6,010 nt of DNA from an uncultured Collinsella sp. Lineage in GTDB: Bacteria; Actinomycetota; Coriobacteriia; Coriobacteriales; Coriobacteriaceae. The DNA is taken from the NCBI GenBank assembly GCA_902478765.1, contig CABSMN010000081.1, forward strand, positions 1-6,010, given 5' to 3'. The translations under genes and the position numbers were made by a program. The notes under the pieces are model-generated. The model was not told where the DNA came from. It worked only from the letters and a program-made list of their open reading frames with translations, and ran no database searches. Below, one piece after another: positions 1 through 4,387 of the stretch. Position 1 is the stretch's first letter, and the number at the start of each line of letters is the position of its first letter.

Positions 1-135
1 CAGCCCCCTCGCGATCTCCCTGCACGAGGCCCCGCGCTCCAGCATCCTCTGGACCGTGTCCCGCTCGTGCCTGGTGAGCCTTCCGTAGGCCCTCGGGGCC
101 GCCTTCTCGGAACCCTTCTTCCTCTTTCCGGACAT
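1..135 (-). CDS. IS30-family transposase, N-terminal fragment cut by the window edge
   Basis: Only the first 45 codons are visible; the frame runs off the left edge without a stop. The start is the ATG at 135-133, preceded by a strong Shine-Dalgarno (GGAGGA at 140-145, 4-base gap). The translation begins with a basic, Lys/Arg-rich tail (residues 1-16). It then reads YGRLTRHERDTVQRMLERG and SCREIARGL, which matches the helix-turn-helix that opens IS30-family transposases (the pattern L-t-x-x-E-R-x-x-I/V-x-x-x-L-x-x-G-x-S-x-R-E-I-A-x-x-L). This domain normally binds the terminal repeats of the element; the DDE catalytic domain would lie outside the window. The GC-rich codons differ from the AT-rich DNA just right of it, as expected for a separate insertion. 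It could instead be another HTH_38-type DNA-binding protein, because no catalytic residues are visible. Confidence 0.75.
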   Translation of the reverse strand, partial: MSGKRKKGSEKAAPRAYGRLTRHERDTVQRMLERGASCREIARGL

Positions 136-188
136 GCCGTCCTCCGATCTCCCGGGGCCGGCCGGTCCGGCCCTCAGGGTACCGGGTT

Positions 189-224
189 CCCACATTCATC
201 CGCACATGTTCGGATGAATGTGGG
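189..224. repeat. 36-bp near-perfect palindrome upstream of the transposase start
   Basis: The arms CCCACATTCATCCG (189-202) and CGGATGAATGTGGG (211-224) are exact reverse complements. The central bases extend the symmetry through ACATGT, so 17 of 18 pairs match; the only break is C203 against T210. The palindrome consists of two abutting inverted 12-mers, TTCATCCGCACA (195-206) and TGTTCGGATGAA (207-218). A third copy, TGTTCGGATGAA, lies at 227-238, exactly 20 bp from the second. The site is 54 bp upstream of the transposase start codon. This placement suits a transposase or repressor binding site overlapping the promoter and IS end, but no function can be proven from sequence. Confidence 0.8.
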
Positions 225-385
225 AGTGTTCGGATGAAGTTGATAATCAAGGCAGTAGGGAAAGTCGGTGTGGACGCCTGGGTGCTAATCTTTGGAGTAG
301 CCATGATGAGCTATCCTTTCAATGAGGGCCCTCCCTGTGCTTGTAAGACGTACCAGGTTCATAAGCACTTGGGGGGCCGGTTTCT

Positions 386-405
386 ATGACTACATGCGTA
401 GTCAT
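386..405. repeat. Hairpin, 8-bp stem with 4-base loop
   Basis: ATGACTAC and GTAGTCAT are perfect reverse complements around the loop ATGC. The hairpin lies 118 bp beyond the integrase stop codon and directly abuts the 14-bp motif at 406-419. It lacks a T tract and a GC-rich stem, so a binding site for a dimeric protein or a weak structural element is more likely than a terminator. Confidence 0.6.
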
Positions 406-419
406 CTGACAGCTTTAGC
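406..419 (+). repeat. 14-bp motif CTGACAGCTTTAGC, left copy
   Basis: It matches the sequence at 1824-1837 in inverted orientation at 13 of 14 positions (11 consecutive identical bases, ACAGCTTTAGC). The pair brackets the integrase gene in noncoding DNA, a possible arrangement for recombinase arm or accessory-protein sites. The function is inference. Confidence 0.4.
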
Positions 420-522
420 ATGTATTAAAACTCATTAGATGTCAATCAAATAAAGCATCTACCTGCGGAAACTGTATTATAGTACCGTAATATTATGAAA
501 AAAACGATGAATGAAAAACATG

Positions 523-1770
523 CTATTTCTCGCTTCTCTGTATATAGGCGTTGATGAAGTCTTCGTAGCCTTTAACTGCTTTTATTTCTGATTGTTGAAC
601 GAGGCTTGTATACGTTTTGAGCGTGATATTGGGGTCCGCGTGGCCAAGAATACCTTGCACGCTTCTAACGTCCGATCCGTTCGCCAGCATAAAAGTGCTT
701 ACACAATGCCTGAGCTGATGCGGGCAGATGCCCTTATATAGTTTTCCGCCAGTCGAATTGTTCGGCTCATAGATTCCAAGATTGCAGCTAACTGCGAAAT
801 CGCGAAACCAATGGTTGAAGATGTAGTTTTTCATGTGACAGACAGTAGGGACCCCTTGCTCGACAGCAATATCGCTAATGATGGGAGTGCTGCCAGTCTG
901 GGACAGCCCCAGAGAGGCCAGGAGCTCTTTTTGTATGGCTGACCATGATTGAAGACGTTCGGCCAAGGTTTCTCCAACGGGGATTTTGCGTTGGCTTTCT
1001 TGTGACTTGGGTGCCCTCAGTTCATGATCGTTGGTGTACTGCCTGTCAATTTTCAAGGTTTTATTGGCAGGGTCCCAATCGCGCCATTCGAGGCCCAGCA
1101 TCTCGCCTTTTCGCATACCCGTATACACTAGTACTAGCGTACCAACAGCTTCGGCGGTGAGCTCAATGTGTTGAAGATGTGTGCATAGGGTAGCTACTTG
1201 GTCGATTGTAAGTGATTCTCTTTTGTTGCGTGGTCTGCGAACATGAACGGTAGCGCAGGGGTTTCGGTCAATTATTCTCTTTGCGACTGCATTCGACAGA
1301 ATCTGACGCAGTTTCGCATTGATTCGTACAAGCTCTGATGGTTTGTATTTTCCCGTACGACGAGCTTCGGCATATGTTTCTTCGATTAGATCGGGAGTTA
1401 GCCCCTCAATTGTCTGAAACGCACCGAATAGGTCTTCGATATGCCTGCAATCGTACGCTTCTCTTTCATAGCTCGTTGGCGCAAGCTCGGTGTCCCTATT
1501 TTCATGAAAGGCCCAGCAGTAGGACGCAAGCAAAGTGGGCTTTTTAGTTTTAGTGATCGTGCCAGAGGAGTTGATTTCAGCCAGCTTGGCCTGCATTGCA
1601 GCCTTAGCTTCTGTTTTAGTCTTGCAACGAACCGTATAAGTTGGGGATCGTTTGTAACGCCCTGTCTTAGGGTCCTTGACCCCAAGGGAAAAATAATAGC
1701 GATAGGTGTTAGGTGATCTCTTGTCTTTCCAACACGTGCCTCTTCCGCTAATGAGTGGCTGTTCTGACAT
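523..1770 (-). CDS. Tyrosine recombinase / phage-type site-specific integrase
   Basis: This 415-residue protein cuts and rejoins DNA at attachment sites to insert or excise a mobile element. Residues about 8-66 form a basic N-terminal arm-binding domain of the AP2-like type, residues about 75-175 a SAM-like core-binding domain, and 185-400 the catalytic domain. All active-site residues are visible: R220 in TGMRKGE, K255 in the beta-hairpin PKSQ, H351 and R354 in HQLRH, H377 in LGHADP, and the nucleophile Y387 in LKTYTSL. It is full length for actinobacterial integrases and appears intact. The ATG at 1770-1768 has GGAG at 1778-1781 with a 7-base gap. The gene is visibly AT-richer than pknB and pbpA, as expected for acquired DNA. 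Its 5' end lies 192 bp from the tRNA-Arg junction, so that is its probable attachment site. No excisionase gene is visible beside it. Confidence 0.95.
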   Translation of the reverse strand: MSEQPLISGRGTCWKDKRSPNTYRYYFSLGVKDPKTGRYKRSPTYTVRCKTKTEAKAAMQAKLAEINSSGTITKTKKPTLLASYCWAFHENRDTELAPTSYEREAYDCRHIEDLFGAFQTIEGLTPDLIEETYAEARRTGKYKPSELVRINAKLRQILSNAVAKRIIDRNPCATVHVRRPRNKRESLTIDQVATLCTHLQHIELTAEAVGTLVLVYTGMRKGEMLGLEWRDWDPANKTLKIDRQYTNDHELRAPKSQESQRKIPVGETLAERLQSWSAIQKELLASLGLSQTGSTPIISDIAVEQGVPTVCHMKNYIFNHWFRDFAVSCNLGIYEPNNSTGGKLYKGICPHQLRHCVSTFMLANGSDVRSVQGILGHADPNITLKTYTSLVQQSEIKAVKGYEDFINAYIQRSEK

Positions 1771-1962
1771 CTTTGCACTCCGTTTCTTTGAATAGTTTTC
1801 AACAATTCAATGAGTGCAGTTTAGCTAAAGCTGTTAGTAATATGTTTGTAAAAGCGTAGGCGCAGCTACCGGATGCAGAAGACACAAACTGCTATGTTTA
1901 TCTGCGGTTATATGATGTTCAATGATGCTTGATGAATGGTAGGGGGTAGCATTAAATCATAT
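1771..1962. promoter_or_regulatory. Integrase leader and attachment-arm region
   Basis: This AT-rich, geneless DNA separates the integrase start from the tRNA junction. It must hold the integrase promoter, but no clear -35/-10 pair stands out on the minus strand. Visible structure includes TTGAAT (1788-1793) facing ATTCAA (1805-1810), the palindrome TTTAGCTAAA (1820-1829) overlapping the inverted 14-mer, and three GATG units at roughly 9-10-bp spacing (about 1913-1935). Such short repeats between int and the core site are where integrase arm sites usually lie; that assignment is inference. Confidence 0.35.
1824..1837 (-). repeat. 14-bp motif CTAACAGCTTTAGC, right (inverted) copy
   Basis: This is the minus-strand counterpart of the motif at 406-419, differing at one base. 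It overlaps the palindrome TTTAGCTAAA at 1820-1829 and sits 54 bp upstream of the integrase start codon, where it could act as an operator or an arm site. Confidence 0.4.
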
Positions 1963-2007
1963 CTCCTAAAGCGGGTGTCGACGGTTCGAATCCGCCCGGG
2001 GGCACCA
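1963..2007 (+). pseudogene. 3' part of tRNA-Arg(CCU), probable attachment site (attR-like)
   Basis: The sequence fits canonical tRNA numbering exactly from position 32 to 76. The anticodon loop is CTCCTAA (1963-1969, anticodon CCT at 1965-1967), followed by the 3' anticodon-stem strand AGCGG, a 5-base variable loop GTGTC, T-loop TTCGAAT (1985-1991), acceptor strand CGGGGGC, discriminator A2004 and encoded CCA (2005-2007). The 5' half is missing: bases 1958-1962 cannot pair with AGCGG and no GCCCCCG acceptor strand lies upstream. Homology begins at the anticodon loop, a known crossover position for tyrosine integrases. With the integrase on the left, this is the displaced original 3' end, and the intact tRNA gene should lie at the other end of the element. 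The T-stem has one mismatch (A50 against C64), so the fragment may have drifted. Confidence 0.8.
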
Positions 2008-2053
2008 GAGGAATATCGAGCCCGGTACCGCTACGGTGCCGGGCTCTTCTGGT
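1985..2053 (+). repeat. Direct repeat unit 1: tRNA tail plus terminator (69 bp)
   Basis: This matches 2113-2181 at 67 of 69 positions, offset by 128 bp. The unit runs from the T-loop TTC through CCA and the terminator hairpin to the following TCTGGT. The two differences (2030/2158 and 2032/2160) fall in or next to the hairpin loop. Confidence 0.95.
2019..2045 (+). terminator. Rho-independent terminator behind the tRNA-Arg end
   Basis: AGCCCGGTACCG and CGGTGCCGGGCT form a 12-bp stem with one T-G wobble and a CTA loop, followed by CTTCTGGTCT, a modest T-rich tail. It begins 11 bases after CCA, as expected for the original tRNA transcript. It faces the pknB terminator. Confidence 0.8.
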
Positions 2054-2057
2054 CTAA

Positions 2058-2085
2058 GGGCAGGATTCGGACCGTCGACACCCGC
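2058..2085 (-). pseudogene. Inverted tRNA-Arg fragment (positions about 40-66)
   Basis: Read on the minus strand, this repeats the 3' anticodon-stem, variable-loop and T-arm segment of the tRNA remnant at 1971-1997, with one substitution and one inserted base. It has no anticodon loop or acceptor end and cannot be a functional tRNA. It may come from a fold-back copying event or an older insertion. Confidence 0.6.
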
Positions 2086-2112
2086 GTCACCAATTTCCCC
2101 GCGGGGGGAGTT

Positions 2113-2135
2113 TTCGAATCCGCCCGGGGGCACCA
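2113..2135 (+). pseudogene. Second tRNA-Arg tail fragment (T-loop to CCA)
   Basis: Bases identical to tRNA positions 54-76 of the first remnant recur here, ending in CCA at 2133-2135. The 5' T-stem strand is not preserved: the bases before TTCGAAT are GAGTT and cannot pair with CCGCC. The upstream DNA contains CCCCGCGGGG (2097-2106) and no tRNA body. This is a relic, probably an older attachment-site duplication. Confidence 0.7.
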
Positions 2136-2146
2136 GAGGAATATCG

Positions 2147-2173
2147 AGCCCGGTACCACCACGGTGCCGGGCT
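2147..2173 (+). terminator. Second copy of the tRNA terminator
   Basis: AGCCCGGTACC and GGTGCCGGGCT form an 11-bp stem with a 5-base loop (ACCAC), followed by CTTCTGGTTT. The stem bases match copy 1 apart from the closing pair, where copy 2 has A2158 instead of G2030. Confidence 0.7.
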
Positions 2174-2213
2174 CTTCTGGTTTAAAGAGATGCCGTAGTT
2201 TTCGCCGCTTCAG

Positions 2214-2253
2214 ATAAAGAAAGTGCCCGTTTGCCGGGGGAGCAAACGGGCAC
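2214..2253 (-). terminator. Rho-independent terminator of the pknB transcript
   Basis: GTGCCCGTTTGC (2223-2234) and GCAAACGGGCAC (2242-2253) form a perfect 12-bp stem with a 7-base loop. On the minus strand the hairpin is followed by TTTCTTTAT, a good T-rich tail, and it begins 52 bases after the pknB stop codon. It closes the minus-strand cell-wall operon against the convergent tRNA. Confidence 0.9.
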
Positions 2254-2305
2254 CATTGAGCGAATGTGTTTGCGGCATCAGCCGCTGTGGGCAACGTCTT
2301 GATGA

Positions 2306-4255
2306 CTAGTTGGTCGTGCCGGAATCGTTGCCTGAATCAGTACCAGAGCCAGAAATCGAAACCGTCAGCGTGATCGTGCTGTCGGTGGACTGCTTGCCGG
2401 TGGGGGAGACGCCCGTAACGGTGGCATCCTCGTTACCGCTTACGGGATTGCCGTTCTGGTCACAGAAGCCGATGTTATAGAAACCGGCGTTGTTGAGCGC
2501 GGTAACGGCGGTGGAAATGCTCTTGCCGTACAGGTTGCCCGGGACAGTGGCCTTGCCGGACTTCTTGGCAATGACGACGGTAATCGTGGCGCCGGGCTTC
2601 TGCTTGCCGCTGGGGTTCCAGCTGATCACGGTGCCCTCGGTAACCGAGTCGTTCTCCTGGTAGCTAACGTCGACGCCAAAGCCTGCCATATCGAGGGCGT
2701 TGCGCGCCTGGGCCTCGGTCATGTCGGTCAGATCGGGGACGGACGTGGTATCCGGGCCGCTCGAGACCTTGTACGAGATGGTCGTGCCCTTCGCGACTTC
2801 CTTACCGGCTTCGGTGCTCTGCTCAAAGACCTGGCCCTCATCGGCCTCGTTGGCCTCCTCGGAGGCGTTGCCCTTCAGGCCAACGCTTGCCAGCGCGGCT
2901 TCTGCCTGGTCCTTGGTCAGGCCGAGAAGCTGGGGAACCTCAACCTTCTCGGAGGGCTTGGGGCCCTTGGAGATTACCAGGTTCACCTTGGTGCCCTTGG
3001 CCTTCTTGGTGTTGCCGTTGGGCGTCTGCTCGGCGACCTTGCCCTCGTCGACATCGTCGTTGTAGCTTTGGTCGATGGTGCCGACCTCGAGGCCGGCTTC
3101 CTTGATCAGCTCGACGGCAGTCTGCTGGTCCTTGCCCAGCACATCGGGCACGGTGACCTGCTCGCCGCCAAAGAGTCCTGTGGCAAAGGCCACCACGATG
3201 CCGATGACGGCAACCGCTGCCACCACGGCGGCGATGATCTTGTTTTTGTTGGATTTGGGCTCTTCGACCTCGTAGGAGCCGGTGGAGCCCGAAACCGAGC
3301 TACGGGTGGTATTCTGCCCGCTCACGCCCGAGACGGGACGCACCATGGCGCGCGTCTGATCGGAAAGCTCGCGAGTCTTGGTGGCGCCCAGCTCGCCGGG
3401 GGCACCGATGATGCGCGTGGGCTCCGAGACGTTGACGGCACGGCCCGACAGGTAGCTGTTGAGCACCTGACGCAGCTCGTCGGCGGTCTGGAAGCGGTTT
3501 GCCGGGTCCTTCTCCATGCACTTGAGGATGATGCGCTCAAGGTCGGCGTCGACACCGGAGTTGATCTGGCTCGGCGGAATAGGCAGCTCGTTGACCTGCT
3601 TGAGTGCGACCGAGATAGCGTCGTCACCGTCAAAGGGCACGCGGCCGGTGGCGCATTCATACATCACGACGCCCAGCGAGTAGATATCCGAGGTGGGGCC
3701 GAGGTCCTGACCACGGGTCTGCTCGGGGCTGACGTAGTGGGCGGTTCCCAGCACGTTGTTGTCTTGCGTGAGGTGGCTGTTCTTGGCGCGCGCGATGCCA
3801 AAGTCCATCACCTTGATGTTGCCGTCGGGCAGCACCATGATGTTCTGCGGCTTAATGTCGCGGTGGATGATCTCGTGCTTGTGGGCGACCGAAAGCGCGG
3901 AGCTGATCTGCGAGCCGATCTGGGCGACCTTCTTGGGGTCGAGGGCGCCGTGGCTCTTGATGCCGCTCTTAAGGTCGGTACCGCGCAGGTACTCCATGAC
4001 GATGTAATAGGTGTCGCCGTCCTTGCCCCAATCGTAGACGCCCACGATATAAGGGGAGGAGAGACCGGCTGCTGCCTGGGCCTCCTGCTTAAAGCGTGCG
4101 GCGAAGGTTGCGTCGCCAGCATACTGCGGCAGCATGATCTTGACGGCTACCGTGCGGTCGAGGACCTGGTCCTGTGCGCGGTAGACGGTCGCCATGCCGC
4201 CTGTTCCCACCTTATCCTTGAGGAGGTATCTTCCCCCGAGGACCCTCTGTTCCAT
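2306..4255 (-). CDS. pknB: PknB-type membrane Ser/Thr protein kinase with four PASTA repeats
   Basis: This 649-residue kinase is anchored in the membrane and is expected to phosphorylate cell-wall and division proteins in response to muropeptides or lipid II. The kinase domain spans about 10-270, with glycine loop GTGGMATV (17-24), ATP lysine K39 in VAVK, catalytic D133 in HRDIKPQN, metal-binding D151 in DFG, and an activation loop ending in LGTAHYVSPEQ (169-179), including T171. A Thr/Ser-rich juxtamembrane linker (about 275-335) probably carries phosphosites. One membrane helix spans 339-359. Extracellular PASTA repeats lie at about 366-431, 436-500, 503-565 and 568-634; the last is divergent and contains a lone Cys598. 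The tail is Ser/Gly/Thr-rich. I chose the ATG at 4255-4253 because TAGGAG lies 5 bases ahead; the upstream in-frame ATG at 4270 has no ribosome site. It follows pbpA after a 132-bp gap. Confidence 0.95.
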   Translation of the reverse strand: MEQRVLGGRYLLKDKVGTGGMATVYRAQDQVLDRTVAVKIMLPQYAGDATFAARFKQEAQAAAGLSSPYIVGVYDWGKDGDTYYIVMEYLRGTDLKSGIKSHGALDPKKVAQIGSQISSALSVAHKHEIIHRDIKPQNIMVLPDGNIKVMDFGIARAKNSHLTQDNNVLGTAHYVSPEQTRGQDLGPTSDIYSLGVVMYECATGRVPFDGDDAISVALKQVNELPIPPSQINSGVDADLERIILKCMEKDPANRFQTADELRQVLNSYLSGRAVNVSEPTRIIGAPGELGATKTRELSDQTRAMVRPVSGVSGQNTTRSSVSGSTGSYEVEEPKSNKNKIIAAVVAAVAVIGIVVAFATGLFGGEQVTVPDVLGKDQQTAVELIKEAGLEVGTIDQSYNDDVDEGKVAEQTPNGNTKKAKGTKVNLVISKGPKPSEKVEVPQLLGLTKDQAEAALASVGLKGNASEEANEADEGQVFEQSTEAGKEVAKGTTISYKVSSGPDTTSVPDLTDMTEAQARNALDMAGFGVDVSYQENDSVTEGTVISWNPSGKQKPGATITVVIAKKSGKATVPGNLYGKSISTAVTALNNAGFYNIGFCDQNGNPVSGNEDATVTGVSPTGKQSTDSTITLTVSISGSGTDSGNDSGTTN

Positions 4256-4387
4256 TCCTGCTCCTAACATAACTATTCGCTCAACGATGTGTGTAGTACC
4301 TACGATGTGGCCGCTGGGGCCGTGTGGCGCGTTGCCGCTAACTCTTCGGCCGCGGCGCGCCTCGGGTGTCCGATTCGATCATGGGCA
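4256..4387 (-). promoter_or_regulatory. 132-bp spacer between pbpA and pknB
   Basis: No gene or clear hairpin terminator lies in this gap, so cotranscription from pbpA into pknB is likely. The half nearest pbpA is very GC-rich; the half nearest pknB is less so (minus strand CACATCGTTGAGCGAATAG). An internal pknB promoter is possible, but I could not identify a convincing -35/-10 pair. Confidence 0.3.
4261..4266 (-). promoter_or_regulatory. Ribosome binding site that fixes the pknB start
   Basis: On the minus strand, TAGGAG is followed by CAGGA and then ATG at 4255-4253. It falls inside the frame that would start at ATG 4270-4268, where the bases before the ATG (GCGAATAGTT) contain no Shine-Dalgarno. 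The later start, giving MEQRVLGGRYLL, is therefore preferred. Confidence 0.75.

Larger units (their letters stand above)
1..240 (-). mobile_element. Right-hand end of an IS30-like insertion sequence (boundary approximate)
   Basis: The transposase start, a roughly 100-bp GC-rich leader and a cluster of 12-bp repeats together look like one end of an insertion sequence. Base composition changes near 240, from GC-rich to the AT-rich DNA of the integrase element, so I place the end near there. The other end, and therefore the inverted terminal repeat and target duplication, lie outside the window. The exact boundary is inference. Confidence 0.45.
241..522. other. Geneless stretch between the IS end and the integrase gene
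   Basis: I see no convincing gene here. The DNA becomes strongly AT-rich from about 410 to 522. Downstream of the integrase stop, the minus strand has two T runs (within 494-515) but no GC-rich hairpin, so no classical terminator is called. It contains one 8-bp-stem hairpin (386-405) and a 14-bp motif (406-419) that recurs inverted on the other side of the integrase gene. A minus-strand frame starting at ATG 304-302, with a loose AGGA upstream, runs into the IS without a stop. It may be the start of a gene interrupted by the insertion, but its later part only shadows the transposase. Confidence 0.5.
1971..2085. repeat. 115-nt nested inverted repeat enclosing the tRNA end and its terminator
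   Basis: The outer arms 1971-1993 and 2063-2085 are 23 bp and match at 22 positions; the exception, T1986 against G2070, is a wobble pair in RNA. After one unpaired base (A2062), GCCC (1994-1997) pairs with GGGC (2058-2061). Inside that, ACCAGA (2004-2009) pairs with TCTGGT (2048-2053), and the terminator stem occupies 2019-2045. The right arm is therefore an inverted copy of tRNA positions 40-66. Confidence 0.85.
2113..2181 (+). repeat. Direct repeat unit 2: tRNA tail plus terminator (69 bp)
   Basis: This is the second copy of the unit at 1985-2053. Similarity fades just beyond the shared TAA that follows and stops abruptly on the left at the T-loop, so the duplication endpoint lies inside the tRNA. 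Confidence 0.95.

Noticed and set aside
303..389. 28-codon plus-strand open frame (begins MMSYPFNEG)
   Set aside because: It has no ribosome binding site and no recognisable feature, and it lies opposite another equally weak small frame.
485..522. Rho-independent terminator for the integrase gene
   Set aside because: T runs are present on the minus strand, but no GC-rich stem precedes them.
1398..1805. 135-codon minus-strand frame overlapping the integrase start
   Set aside because: It is out of frame with the intact integrase, which has its own ribosome site and complete domains; no recognisable domain appears in this frame.
1963..2007. Functional tRNA gene
   Set aside because: The 5' half, D-arm and 5' acceptor strand are absent upstream, so no cloverleaf can form.
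1971..2181. CRISPR array or integron-like cassette repeats
   Set aside because: There are only two direct copies, and they consist of tRNA tail and terminator; no regular spacers, cas genes or integron-type integrase features are present.
1936..2217. 93-codon plus-strand frame (and an 87-codon minus-strand frame) across the tRNA patch
   Set aside because: These are translations of tRNA remnants and terminator hairpins; their internal repeat merely reflects the duplicated noncoding unit.
3068..4267. 399-codon open frame on the plus strand opposite pknB
   Set aside because: It is a shadow of GC-rich pknB. The translation is low-complexity (Val, Asp, Gly, Ala and His rich) with no recognisable domain, while the minus strand carries a full kinase with every motif.
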